The notes below the pieces were generated by a model that worked only from the letters and a program-made list of their open reading frames with translations, was not told the DNA's origin and did not search any database. From Arthrobacter dokdonellae (GTDB lineage: Bacteria > Actinomycetota > Actinomycetes > Actinomycetales > Micrococcaceae), in the NCBI RefSeq assembly GCF_003268655.1, contig NZ_CP029642.1, forward strand, positions 2,666,001 to 2,730,000: DNA of 64,000 nucleotides. The letters run 5' to 3'. Below are positions 44,440-54,700 of this stretch, one piece after another. Each line of letters begins with the position of its first letter. Position 1 is the stretch's first letter. The translations under genes and the position numbers were made by a program.

Positions 44440-46464
44440 ATGACTTTGGAATTTTCCAGGAATCCGTTTCTGGCGCCCAGCACGCTGCCGTACCAGCTGC
44501 CCGACTTCGCCTCCGTCCGCGACGCCGACTACCTGCCGGCGTTTGAGGCGGGCCTTGCCCAGCAGCTCGCGGAGGTCGCGGCGATCGCCGCGAACCCGGA
44601 ACCGGCGTCGTTCGCTAACACCGTGGCGGCCATGGAGCGCAGCGGCGCCGTGCTCACGCGCGTGGCCAACGTGTTCTTCAACATTGCCGGCTCCGACGGA
44701 ACGCCGGCCGTCCAGGAGATCGAACAGCTGATCGCCCCGCGCCTGGCCGGGCACGCCGACACGATCCTGCTCAACGGGGCCCTCCACCGGCGCTTCCTCG
44801 ACGTGCCCACGGATGGGCTGGACGCGGAGTCGGCACGGCTGGTGGACGAATACCGCAAGGCCTTCACCCGCGCGGGCGTCGGGCTGGACGCAGCCGGGCA
44901 AGAGCGGCTGCGCGTCGTTAACGGGGAGCTCTCCTCCCTCAGCACGCAGTTTGCCCAACGGGTCACGCAGGCGGGCAACGACGCCGCCGTGCATGTCCAG
45001 GACGCGGCGGAGCTCGACGGGCTCAGCGCCGACGACCTTGCCACCGCGGCGGCCGCGGCGCGCGCCGCCGGGCACGGCTCCGGCTACCTGCTGACCTTGA
45101 TCCTGCCCACCGCCCAGCCGGCGCTGGAGGTGCTGACCAACCGGGAGACACGCCGCAGGCTGCACCTGGCCTCCGTAGGCCGGGGCAGTGGCGCGGACGG
45201 CTCCAACGTGCTGGGGCTGGCGGCCGCCATGGCCGCGCTCCGCGCAGAAAGGGCGGCCCTGCTCGGCCATGCCTGCGAGGCGGAGCGTTCCATCGAACCG
45301 CAGACGGCCCCGTCGCTCGAGGCGGTGCACGCCATGCTCTCCCCCATCACTGCCGCGGCAGTGCGCAACGCACGGGCCGAGGCGGAGAAGCTTGCCGCGA
45401 CGGCCGGACACGCCATCGAGGCGTGGGACTGGGCGTTCTACTCCGAGCAGGTCCGCCGGGACGACTACGGCGTGGATCTCGCCGCCCTGCGCCCCTGGTT
45501 TGGGCTGGACTCGGTGTTGGAAAACGGAGTGTTTTACGCCGCCTCCAAGCTGTACGGGCTGTCCTTCACCGAGCGGACCGACCTGGCCGGGTACCACCCC
45601 GACGTGCGCGTCTGGGAAGTGTTCAACGAGGACGGTTCCGCCCTGGGACTGTTCCTGGGCGACTACTACGCGCGCGAGACCAAGCGCGGCGGGGCCTGGA
45701 TGAACTCCTTCGTGGAGCAGTCGGCCCTCGACGGGACACGCGCCGTCGTCGTCAACAACCTCAACATCGCCAAACCTCCGGAGGGCGAGCCCACGCTGCT
45801 GAGCTACGACGAGGTGGTGACCTGCTTCCACGAGTTCGGCCATGCCCTGCACGGGCTGTTTTCCGACGTCGGCTACCCGAAGTTCTCGGGCACGAACGTG
45901 CCGCGCGACTTTGTCGAGTACCCCTCCCAGGTCAACGAGATGTGGATCCTGTGGCCTGAGGTGCTGGCCAACTATGCCCGGCACCACAAGACCGGGGAGC
46001 CGCTGCCGGACGGCACGGCGGAGCGGCTGCGGGCCGCCTCACTGTGGGGGCAGGGCTTCGCCACCACCGAGTATCTGGGCGCCGCCCTGCTGGACCTGGC
46101 CTGGCACGAGCTGCCCGCCGGGACCACGGTGGAGGATCCGCTGGCGTTCGAGGCCGCGGCGCTGGCCGCGGCCGGCGTGGACCTGCCTGCCGTTCCGCCG
46201 CGCTACCGGACCGGCTATTTCAACCACATCTTTGCCGGCGGTTACGCGGCCGGCTACTACTCGTACATTTGGAGCGAGGTGCTCGACGCCGACACCGTTG
46301 CCTGGTTCAAGGCGAACGGCGGGCTCTCGCGTGCCAACGGCGAACACTTCCGGTCAACGCTGCTGTGCCGCGGCTTCTCGGTAGTTCCACTGCAGGCCTT
46401 CCGCGACTTTGCCGGCCGGGACGCCGACACCGAGCCGCTGCTGGCTCGCAGGGGCCTGGCCTAG
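44440..46464 (+). CDS. M3-family oligoendopeptidase (Dcp/OpdA-like)
   Basis: Zinc metallopeptidase that degrades short cytosolic peptides. 674 residues with the active-site motif CFHEFGHALHGLF (His464, Glu465, His468) and the third ligand further on in the helical M3 domain. Length and the C-terminal MATKE-like helices fit the M3A group. ATG 44440 has GAAAGAG eight bases upstream. It is on the same strand as asnB, 113 bases downstream beyond the palindrome. Confidence 0.94.
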   Translation: MTLEFSRNPFLAPSTLPYQLPDFASVRDADYLPAFEAGLAQQLAEVAAIAANPEPASFANTVAAMERSGAVLTRVANVFFNIAGSDGTPAVQEIEQLIAPRLAGHADTILLNGALHRRFLDVPTDGLDAESARLVDEYRKAFTRAGVGLDAAGQERLRVVNGELSSLSTQFAQRVTQAGNDAAVHVQDAAELDGLSADDLATAAAAARAAGHGSGYLLTLILPTAQPALEVLTNRETRRRLHLASVGRGSGADGSNVLGLAAAMAALRAERAALLGHACEAERSIEPQTAPSLEAVHAMLSPITAAAVRNARAEAEKLAATAGHAIEAWDWAFYSEQVRRDDYGVDLAALRPWFGLDSVLENGVFYAASKLYGLSFTERTDLAGYHPDVRVWEVFNEDGSALGLFLGDYYARETKRGGAWMNSFVEQSALDGTRAVVVNNLNIAKPPEGEPTLLSYDEVVTCFHEFGHALHGLFSDVGYPKFSGTNVPRDFVEYPSQVNEMWILWPEVLANYARHHKTGEPLPDGTAERLRAASLWGQGFATTEYLGAALLDLAWHELPAGTTVEDPLAFEAAALAAAGVDLPAVPPRYRTGYFNHIFAGGYAAGYYSYIWSEVLDADTVAWFKANGGLSRANGEHFRSTLLCRGFSVVPLQAFRDFAGRDADTEPLLARRGLA

Positions 46465-46467
46465 ACC

Positions 46468-47196
46468 GTGGTGACCCTCGCAGACTGCGAACGCACCCAG
46501 CACGCCTGGTTCAAGGCCCAGGCCGCGGCCACCGGCGGGCGCGCCTTCGGCACGTACGGCATGGACTGGGTGTGGCTGCCCGAATCGCGGGAGATGCTGT
46601 GCATGTTCCCCACCGAGATCACCGACGCCGGGCTCCTGCCCGCCATGGCCGAGGCGGAGCGCCGCGGAGCCGCCGCGGTGGGCGTCTGGCTGAACGCCGC
46701 GGTCAATAGCACCGAGCTGGAACGGCACCGCTTCGAGCGCGGTTGGCAGCCGTGGTGGATGACGGCGCCGCTCGGTCCCGGACCGGTTGGCACGGATGCT
46801 GGTGGCTTGCAAGAGGTCGGCCCGGGCGCACGGGAGCGGGACGACCGGGTGCGCATCGACACGCCCACGGACGGGGTCTGCAGCCTCGATCCCCCGCAGG
46901 CATGGCTGGCCACGGCGCGCAACGGCGAAGAATGGGCCGGACAGTCGTACCTTTTCATGCCTCCCGAACAGGGCGCCAAGCACCTGGCCGGCATCTTTGA
47001 CATGTATGTGGCCCCCGAACACCGCCGTGACGGGCTGGGCACTGCCCTCCTGGACTGCCTGGCGGAAACTGCGTCCGACGCCGGGGCGGAGCACCTGCTG
47101 CTCAACGCCACCCCCGAGGGGCTTCAGCTTTACAGGGGCCGCGGCTTCCAGCTCATCGGCAAGGGCCGCACCTGGTGGCACCACCTGCCCCAATAG
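46468..47196 (+). CDS. GNAT-family N-acetyltransferase
   Basis: 242 residues from GTG 46468, three bases after the peptidase stop, so co-transcribed with it. The C-terminal GNAT fold has DMYVAPEHRRDGLGTALLD (acetyl-CoA loop) and LYRGRGFQLIGKGRTWWHHL. The N-terminal 130 residues resemble a second degenerate GNAT half (GLLPAMAEAERRGAAAVGVW). The acceptor is unknown. Confidence 0.88.
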   Translation: MVTLADCERTQHAWFKAQAAATGGRAFGTYGMDWVWLPESREMLCMFPTEITDAGLLPAMAEAERRGAAAVGVWLNAAVNSTELERHRFERGWQPWWMTAPLGPGPVGTDAGGLQEVGPGARERDDRVRIDTPTDGVCSLDPPQAWLATARNGEEWAGQSYLFMPPEQGAKHLAGIFDMYVAPEHRRDGLGTALLDCLAETASDAGAEHLLLNATPEGLQLYRGRGFQLIGKGRTWWHHLPQ

Positions 47197-47298
47197 CGGA
47201 CCCGCAGCCAACGGCAACAAGCCCGCCAAGACCGTGAGGTCCCGACGGACTCGTCGTCGTTATGACAGGGGCGGCGGAACCCGTCCGCCTCCCCGGCG

Positions 47299-48201
47299 CT
47301 ACCAGCCGCGCTCGGCGAGGCGGTGCGGCTCGGGGATGTCGGCGACGTTGATGCCCACCATGGCCTCGCCCAGGCCGCGGGAGACGTCCGCGATGACCTT
47401 GGGGTCGTCGTAGAACGTGGTGGCCTTCACGACGGCGGCGGCGCGCTGGGCCGGGTTGCCGGACTTGAAGATGCCGGAGCCGACGAACACGCCGTCCGCG
47501 CCGAGCTGCATCATCATGGCGGCGTCGGCCGGGGTGGCGATGCCGCCGGCGGTGAACATCACCACGGGCAGCTTGCCGGTCGCGGCAACTTCCTTGACGA
47601 GCTCGTACGGTGCCTGCAGTTCCTTCGCGGCCACGTACAGCTCGTCTTCGGGCAGGGCCGCCAACTGGGCGATCTGCGTGCGGATCTTGCGCATGTGGCC
47701 CGTGGCGTTGGAGACGTCCCCGGTGCCGGCCTCGCCCTTGGAACGGATCATGGCCGCACCTTCGTTGATGCGTCGCAGCGCCTCGCCGAGGTTGGTGGCG
47801 CCGCAGACGAAGGGAACCTTGAAGTTCCATTTGTCGATGTGGTGCTCGTAGTCGGCCGGGGTGAGGACCTCGGACTCGTCCACGTAATCCACGCCCAAGG
47901 ATTCCAGCACCTGCGCCTCGACGAAGTGTCCGATGCGGGCCTTGGCCATGACCGGAATGGAGACCGCGGCAATGATGGCGTCGATCATGTCCGGGTCGCT
48001 GGCTCGCGAGACGCCGCCCTGCGCGCGGATGTCCGCGGGGACGCGCTCCAGCGCCATGACGGCAACGGCGCCGGCATCCTCGGCAATCTTGGCTTGCTCG
48101 ACATTGACCACGTCCATGATGACGCCGCCCTTGAGCATCTCGGCCATGCCCCGCTTGACGCGGCTGCTGCCCGTTACCGCTGATACATCGCTTGTAGACA
48201 C
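47299..48201 (-). CDS. pdxS: Pyridoxal 5'-phosphate synthase lyase subunit
   Basis: Builds PLP from ribose 5-phosphate, glyceraldehyde 3-phosphate and ammonia. 300 residues from GTG 48201, preceded by AGAGGGG. The first Schiff-base lysine is Lys87 ([10 protein letters not shown]), and the phosphate-binding [14 protein letters not shown] and [10 protein letters not shown] loops are present. It is convergent with the GNAT gene; the partner pdxT is 5.8 kb away. Confidence 0.97.
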   Translation of the reverse strand: MSTSDVSAVTGSSRVKRGMAEMLKGGVIMDVVNVEQAKIAEDAGAVAVMALERVPADIRAQGGVSRASDPDMIDAIIAAVSIPVMAKARIGHFVEAQVLESLGVDYVDESEVLTPADYEHHIDKWNFKVPFVCGATNLGEALRRINEGAAMIRSKGEAGTGDVSNATGHMRKIRTQIAQLAALPEDELYVAAKELQAPYELVKEVAATGKLPVVMFTAGGIATPADAAMMMQLGADGVFVGSGIFKSGNPAQRAAAVVKATTFYDDPKVIADVSRGLGEAMVGINVADIPEPHRLAERGW

Positions 48202-48306
48202 AAAAACCCCTCTGGGAAGGAACGAAAAAATTGTTTTGCCCGAACGTGGCATGCCACACGGGTACGCCCATTCTATTCCCGCCCGGCGCCCGGGTTGAAA
48301 CCGCTG

Positions 48307-48933
48307 TTACCGTTCGGCGGGCAGATTGCCGTCCAGGGCCTGGCGGCGTACAGTGGCCACGCGCTGGACGATCGTCACCAGGCTCGCAAGGGCCAGCAGG
48401 ACCAGCACGACGGCGAGCACTGCTTCCGGGATGCCCAGGCCCACGAGCCCGGTCGCCACAAGCACTACCACCAGCCGGTCGGAACGCTCGGCGATGCCCA
48501 CGTTGGCGGTCATGCCCAGTCCCTCGGCCCGGGCCTTCGCGTAGGAGACGATGGAGCCAAGGACCAGGCAGGCCAAGGCCATGGCTGCGATGAAGGAGTT
48601 GTGGCCGCCGGTGTAAAACCAGATGACGATCCCGGCGAAGACCGCCCCGTCCCCCACCCTGTCAAGGGTGGAGTCCAGGAAGGCACCCCACCGGCCCGAA
48701 CGGTCGAGCATGCGTGCCATGAGGCCGTCGACGATGTCGGAAAAGACAAAGACCGTGATGACCACGGTGCCCCAGAACAGCTGACCCATGGGGTAGCCGA
48801 CCAGGGCCCCGGCGGCAACGCCCAGCGTGCCCACGATCGTGACGGCGTCCGGCGACACCTTCAGGCGCACCAGCAGCGCCGCAACGGGCGTGAAGATGGC
48901 TGCGAAGAGCGCGCGGGCGTATTTGTTCAGCAT
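48307..48933 (-). CDS. pgsA: CDP-alcohol phosphatidyltransferase (phosphatidylinositol phosphate synthase-like)
   Basis: Transfers a phosphatidyl group from CDP-diacylglycerol to an alcohol in the membrane. 208 residues with the family motif DIVDGLMARMLDRSGRWGAF followed by LDSTLDRVGD and about six membrane segments. The position next to HIT and thrS matches the actinobacterial PIP synthase gene. ATG 48933 has GAGGA about eight bases upstream. Neither of the usual neighbours for mannosylation or acylation of phosphatidylinositol is present in the window. Confidence 0.85.
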   Translation of the reverse strand: MLNKYARALFAAIFTPVAALLVRLKVSPDAVTIVGTLGVAAGALVGYPMGQLFWGTVVITVFVFSDIVDGLMARMLDRSGRWGAFLDSTLDRVGDGAVFAGIVIWFYTGGHNSFIAAMALACLVLGSIVSYAKARAEGLGMTANVGIAERSDRLVVVLVATGLVGLGIPEAVLAVVLVLLALASLVTIVQRVATVRRQALDGNLPAER

Positions 48934-48962
48934 TGATCGTTCCTCGTGATGGTTGGTGACCG

Positions 48963-49523
48963 TCAGCCGATGCCCTCCCAGGCGTCGGCAACCTGCTCCC
49001 GGACCTCGCCAAGTGTCTGCGTGATGGCCTTGGTGCCGGCGATGATGGGCAGGAAATTTCCGTCTCCGCCCCAGCGCGGCACGATGTGCTGGTGCAGGTG
49101 CGAGGCAATGCCAGCCCCTCCCGTGGCGCCCTGGTTCATGCCGAGGTTGAATCCGGAGGGGTTGGACACCGCCCGCAGCACGCGCATGGCCTGCTGGGAC
49201 GCCGCGGCAAACTCCGCCGTCTCCTCCACGGTAAGGTCCGTGTAGTCGGGCACGTGGCGGTAGGGGCACACCAGGAGGTGGCCGGGGTTGTAGGGGAAGA
49301 GGTTCAGCACTACGTAGACAAGGGTTCCGCGGTGGACAATCAGCGATTCCGCGTCGCTGCGCCCCGGCGCCTCGCAGAACGGGCAGTTGTGCGGGCCGGT
49401 GACCTGCTCCTGCCCGCCCTTGACGTAGGCGAGCCGGTGCGGCGTCCAGAGCCGCTGGAAGGCGTCCGGCACCCCCGGAAGCTCAAAGTCGTCCTGCATG
49501 GACGCCACACCCTGTTCGGTCAC
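48963..49523 (-). CDS. HIT-domain nucleotide phosphorylase/hydrolase
   Basis: 186 residues with the histidine triad [11 protein letters not shown] and the earlier [24 protein letters not shown] core. It is close to mycobacterial Ap4A phosphorylase-type HIT proteins, so it may degrade diadenosine tetraphosphate; the exact substrate is uncertain. GTG 49523 overlaps the thrS stop by four bases (GTGA); an internal ATG at 49499 is also possible. Confidence 0.9.
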   Translation of the reverse strand: MTEQGVASMQDDFELPGVPDAFQRLWTPHRLAYVKGGQEQVTGPHNCPFCEAPGRSDAESLIVHRGTLVYVVLNLFPYNPGHLLVCPYRHVPDYTDLTVEETAEFAAASQQAMRVLRAVSNPSGFNLGMNQGATGGAGIASHLHQHIVPRWGGDGNFLPIIAGTKAITQTLGEVREQVADAWEGIG

Positions 49524-51529
49524 GCCGTACGGTTCCTGACGGCTTCGACAATCCGTGAAACGGCCTCGTCGACGGGCACGCCGTTGTCTTGGCTGCCGTC
49601 GCGAAAACGGAAGGAGACGGCGTTGGCGTCGGCGTCGTCCCCGCCGGCGATCAGCACAAACGGGACCTTTTCCTTGCTGGCCGTACGAATCTTCTTCGGG
49701 AAGCGGTCGCTGGAGATGTCGACCTCGGCACGGATGCCCTGCTCCTTGAGCTTCGCGACAACATCGAACATGTAGTCGTTGAATGCCTCGGCCACGGGGA
49801 TGGCCACCACCTGTACGGGCGAGAGCCAGGCCGGAAACGCCCCGGCGTAGTGCTCGGTCAGCACGCCCATGAAGCGTTCCACGGAACCGAACAGGGCCCG
49901 GTGGATCATGACCGGACGTTGACGGGTGCCGTCGGCGGCCTGGAATTCCAGTTCAAAGCGCTCGGGCAGGTTGAAGTCCAGCTGGATGGTGGACATCTGC
50001 CAGGTGCGGCCGAGCGCATCCTTGGTCTGAACGGAGATCTTCGGTCCGTAGAACGCTGCCCCGCCCGGATCGGCCACGAGTTCCAGTCCGGAGGCCGTGG
50101 CGACGTCGGCCAGTGTCTGGGTGGCTTCCTCCCAGACCTCGTCGGAGCCGACAAACTTTTCCGGGTCCTTGGTGGACAGTTCCAGGTAGAAGTCGGTCAG
50201 GCCGTAGTCCTTCAGGAGGGACAGGACAAAGTTGAGCGTGGTGGTCAGCTCGTCCTTCATCTGCTCCTTCGTGCAATAAATGTGTGCGTCGTCCTGGGTC
50301 ATGCCCCGCACACGGGTCAGTCCGTGGACCACGCCGGACTTTTCGTACCTGTACACCGAGCCGAATTCAAACAGGCGCAGCGGCAGTTCACGGTAGGACC
50401 GTCCGCGGGAGCGGAAGATGAGGTTGTGCATCGGGCAGTTCATGGGCTTGAGGTAGTAGTCCTGGCCGGGCTTGCGCACCGTGCCGTCCTCGTTGAGTTC
50501 CGCGTCCACGTGCATGGGCGGGAACATGCCGTCCTTGTACCAGTCCAGGTGCCCGGAGACTTCGTAGAGGTTGGCCTTGGTGATGTGCGGCGTGTAGACA
50601 AAGTCGTAGCCAGCCTCCACGTGGCGCTTGCGGGAGTAGTCCTCCATTTCCTTGCGGATGATCCCGCCCTTCGGGTGGAAGACGGGCAGGCCGGAGCCCA
50701 GCTCGTCCGGGAAGGAGAACAGGTCCAGTTCCGCGCCGAGCTTGCGGTGGTCGCGGCGCTCTGCCTCCGCCATGCGCTCCTGGTACGCCTTCAGGGCGTC
50801 CTTGGTGGGCCAGGCCGTGCCGTAGATGCGCTGCAGCTGCTGGTTGTTCTGGTTGCCCAGCCAGTAGGCGGCGGAAGTCCGGGTCAGGGCAAAGGCGTTG
50901 GAGATCAGCTTGGTGTTGGGCAGGTGCGGCCCGCGGCAGAGGTCGCACCAGACTTCGTCGCCGCTCTTGCGGTCGATGTTGCTGTAGATGGTGATGTCAC
51001 CGGCACCCACCTCGACGTTGACGCCCTCGCCGGCCGTGTCGGCGTCGGACTTCCTGCCCAGCAGCTCCAACTTGTACGGCTCGTCGGCCATGGCGGCGCG
51101 TGCCTCGTCTTCGGAGACCACGCGGCGGACGAACTTCTGGTTCTGGTTGACAATCTTGAGCATCGTCTTCTCAAGTGTCTTCAGGTCTTCCGGCGTGAAG
51201 GGCTCGGCCACGTCAAAGTCGAAGTAAAAGCCGTCGGTGATGTACGGCCCTATGCCCAGTTTGGCGTCGGGGCGCAGCTGCTGCACGGCCTGGGCCATGA
51301 CGTGGGCGGTGGAGTGGCGGAGCACGTTCAGCCCGTCAGGGGAGTCGATGGTGACGGGTTCGACGGCGGTGCCCTCGGCCAGCCGGGTGTCCAGGTCGGT
51401 CAGGACGCCGTCCACGCGGGCCACCACGACTTCGCGGCGTTCAAAAAACAGCTCCGCTGCGGTGGTGCCGGTGGCCACCGTCGTCGTCTCGCCGTCGACT
51501 TTAATGGTGATTTGCGTATCCACTGGCAC
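49520..51529 (-). CDS. thrS: Threonyl-tRNA synthetase
   Basis: Charges tRNA-Thr. 669 residues: TGS domain, the editing domain ([13 protein letters not shown] and [13 protein letters not shown]), class II core with [17 protein letters not shown] (zinc cysteine) and the C-terminal anticodon domain. GTG 51529 is preferred because AAGGAG lies six bases upstream; the earlier TTG 51535 would abut that site. Confidence 0.97.
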   Translation of the reverse strand: MPVDTQITIKVDGETTTVATGTTAAELFFERREVVVARVDGVLTDLDTRLAEGTAVEPVTIDSPDGLNVLRHSTAHVMAQAVQQLRPDAKLGIGPYITDGFYFDFDVAEPFTPEDLKTLEKTMLKIVNQNQKFVRRVVSEDEARAAMADEPYKLELLGRKSDADTAGEGVNVEVGAGDITIYSNIDRKSGDEVWCDLCRGPHLPNTKLISNAFALTRTSAAYWLGNQNNQQLQRIYGTAWPTKDALKAYQERMAEAERRDHRKLGAELDLFSFPDELGSGLPVFHPKGGIIRKEMEDYSRKRHVEAGYDFVYTPHITKANLYEVSGHLDWYKDGMFPPMHVDAELNEDGTVRKPGQDYYLKPMNCPMHNLIFRSRGRSYRELPLRLFEFGSVYRYEKSGVVHGLTRVRGMTQDDAHIYCTKEQMKDELTTTLNFVLSLLKDYGLTDFYLELSTKDPEKFVGSDEVWEEATQTLADVATASGLELVADPGGAAFYGPKISVQTKDALGRTWQMSTIQLDFNLPERFELEFQAADGTRQRPVMIHRALFGSVERFMGVLTEHYAGAFPAWLSPVQVVAIPVAEAFNDYMFDVVAKLKEQGIRAEVDISSDRFPKKIRTASKEKVPFVLIAGGDDADANAVSFRFRDGSQDNGVPVDEAVSRIVEAVRNRTA

Positions 51530-51759
51530 TGGCAACTCCTTGATTTGTCATGTTTGGCCCCAAGTCCCAGCAACATACGGGGGTTGCGGTGGGCCACCTT
51601 GATCGTATCGGTTCCGCGCAGCTCCAACCAACACAACAGCCTCTTATGGTGCGGGCGGAACGGGGTCCCCGTGCAGGGATTCCCGGCGGGCGATGACGGC
51701 GTTGGTCCTCCGCCGGCCCTGAGGGCCGGCACCTCCATCCCGCGCGGGGTCAGCGCGAC
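51530..51759. other. Gap between thrS and dnaE2
   Basis: 230 bases, no gene. It contains the thrS leader (Shine-Dalgarno at 51536-51541) and the hairpin downstream of dnaE2. No T-box element is evident. Confidence 0.5.
51712..51730 (-). terminator. Hairpin downstream of dnaE2
   Basis: GCCGGCCC, loop TGA, GGGCCGGC: an 8-bp perfect stem 30 bases beyond the dnaE2 stop, without a U-run. Confidence 0.5.
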
Positions 51760-54700
51760 TCAGCCGGTCCGGTGGTCCAGTCCTTCGGCTTCCATGCGAC
51801 GGGCCAGTTCGGCGACGGTCGGCGACGCCGGCCTGCGCTCCCCGGGAGCCACCGCGCCGGACTGCCCGGAGCTCCCGCGTCCGGACCCGGCCGGCCGGGA
51901 GTCCTGCGGCCTCGCCGGGTCCCGCAGGTATCCGGGCCCCGGCAAGGTGTCAGGCTGGCCCAGGTCCCACGCCTCCAGCGCCTGCAGGCTGATGCCGCGC
52001 GGGCCGGTGCGCCGGGTCAGCCCCCGGATCAGCAGCATCCGCGTGCCAAAGAGCAGGGGCCCGGAACGTTCCTGCGCCTCATGGAAGAACGTGGCGTCCA
52101 CGCAGCCGGCGCCGTCGTCGATGCTGATGAACACCACACGCCTGCCGCCACGCATGGGCGGGGTCTGGGTGGCGACGCGCACCCCGGCCACCAGCACCTC
52201 GGTGTTGTTGCGCAGCCCCAGCAGCTTGTCCGACGTCGTCACCCCCAATGCCCCAAGCAGCGGCGCATAGCTGTCCATCAGGTGGGCGCTGGCATCCAGC
52301 GCCAACAGGTCCAGTTCGGTGCGCACCGTCTCCGCCGGGGTGGGTGCCGGCAGCCTGGCCGGCAGGGTGCCCAGCTCGAGTTCCCCGAGCGGCAGGTGCA
52401 GCTGCCCCTCCATGGCGTCGCCGCGCCGCCCCGACTTCGACGCCGGCAGGCTGTTCACATGCGCCACCAGGTCCGCCCTGTTGGCCGTGTTGCCGGTGGC
52501 CTGCTGGGCGCTGCGCTGCAGGGAGTCCAGGGCGCCCAGCTGGGCCAGCCTTTTGAGGATGGGCCGGGATACCCGGGCCCGGCTGCGCAGATCCGCCAGG
52601 GAGTCGTAGGGCTGCCCGGCCACGATCCGCTTGAGCTCCGTGCCGGAGAGGCCGTACACGTCCGCCAGGCTCAGCCGGATTCCGGTCACTTCCGCCCTTC
52701 CCGTCACGTCCCCACGGGCCGGTCCCCCGACTGCTGTGGCCGGGACGCGCTCGGCCCGGTAGGAGCCGGTGCTGGCATTGACGTCCAGGGGCAGAATGGG
52801 GATTCCCAGGCGGCGGGCCTCCGCCACGAGCAGGCGGCGCGGATACATGCCGGGATCGTGTTCCCACAGCCCGGCCAGAAACTCGGCCGGGTGGTGTGCC
52901 TTCAGCCAGGCCGACTGGTAGGTGGGCACGGCAAAGGCGGCGCCGTGGGCCTTGCAAAAGCCAAAGCTGCCAAAGGCCTTCAGGGTCTCCCACACCTCGT
53001 CAATGGTTTCCGGGCCATAACCTCTGGCCCGGGCACTGGTGCGGAAGAAGGCCTCCACCGCCGGTTCCTGCTCCGGCCTGCCCAGCCGGCGGCGGTGTTC
53101 GTCGGCCTGCGAGAGGGTACAGCCCGTCATGATGTGGAAGGTGCGCAGCACCTGCTCATGAAACACCGTCACCCCGTGGGTTTCGCTCAAGGCCGGCTTG
53201 AGGTCCGGGTGCGCATAGTGTTCCGGGGCAAAGCCGTGCCGGTTTTCCAGGTAGGGCTTGACCATGTTCGATTTCATGGGCCCGGGACGGAAAAGGGAAA
53301 TGTCAATGATGAGGTCGTTGAATTCGCGCGGGGCCATCTTGCCCACCAGCTCGCGCTGGCCCGGGGATTCAATCTGGAAGCACCCCAGCGTGTGGGTGCT
53401 GCGGATCAGCTCAAAGGTGGGTTCGTCGTCGAGCGGGACGGCGTCAAGGTCGATGGTGCCGTCCTCCCCCACATAGGCCGGACCCTTCCCGCCGCCATCC
53501 ACCGGGTGCCGCCCGGCCGCCACCACCTCCGCCTTGGACGGATGCAGCCGGACCACTTCCCGCACCGCATAGGCCATGGCGCTTTGCATGCGCACGCCCA
53601 GCACATCCAGCTTGAGCATGCCCATCGGGTCCATGTCGTGTTTGTCGAACTGGCTCATGGGCAGGCCCAGGCCGCTGGGTTGCACGGGAGTGCGGTCCAG
53701 CAGGGTCGCATCGCCCAGGATCACCCCACACGGGTGCATCGATATGTGCCGGGGCAGCCTGTCCAGCCGCTCGGTCAGGTCCACCAGCAGGTCCAGCTGC
53801 GTGCCCGCACCGGCCTGGTGGGCCTGTTCCACCCGGGCGGCAAAGTCCCGCAGCTCCGGTTTTTCCACCAGGGCTTCCCGGAAGGAGCCCGCCGAAAAGC
53901 GCCACAACTGCTTGGCAATGCCGTCCACGTCCTCCGGGTCCATCCCCAGCGCCAGGCCGGCATCGCGGACTGCGCCGCGCGCCCGGTAGCCGTTTTGCAT
54001 GCTCATCAGCGTCACGCGCTGGGAACCGAATCGGTCAAAGATGCGACGGTAGACATTGTGCCGTTCGGCGCTTTCCACATCCAGGTCAATGTCCGGCAGG
54101 GTGGAGCGGTCGCGCGAAAGGAAGCGTTCAAAGAGAAGGTCGTTGGCAATGGGGTCCACCGCGCTGATGCCCAGCACGTAGTTCACCAGCGACGACGCGC
54201 CCGAACCGCGGGCGGCCCGGCGCACCCCCATGCCACGGATCATCTCGGAGACCTCGGCCACGGTCAGGAAGTAGGAGGCAAAGCCCAGCCCGTTGATGGT
54301 GTCCAACTCCACGGTGAGCCGGTCCCGGACGGTCATCAGCTTGTCCCCGTTAATGCCGGGGAAACGGAGGTTCAGCCCGGCCTCGGCCCGCTGCCGCAGT
54401 TCCGCGGCCGGGGACTGTCCCAGGCCGAGCACGCCCGCCTCGGGGGTGACCGGCTTCTTCCAGCCCAGGTCCGACGCCGGATCCAGCCGGCATTTGTCCG
54501 CCAACCGGTGCGTGTTGGCCCACAGCTGTGCCAATTCCGTTGCGCCGTAGCCGCCCTGGCCAACAATTTCCCGTCCCGCCCGGTGCATGTCCGCGCCGCT
54601 TTTCAACCAGCCCTGCCCGGTGGGCTGGAGTCCGGGCAGTTGTCCCAGGGGTGTGATGGCGCGGGCGGCGTCCAGCACATCCGCGGTGGGGGCGTCGTCC

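Noticed and set aside
49589..52270. Plus-strand open frame of 893 codons opposite thrS
   Set aside because: It crosses the thrS-dnaE2 gap and mirrors two genes; no domain is seen.
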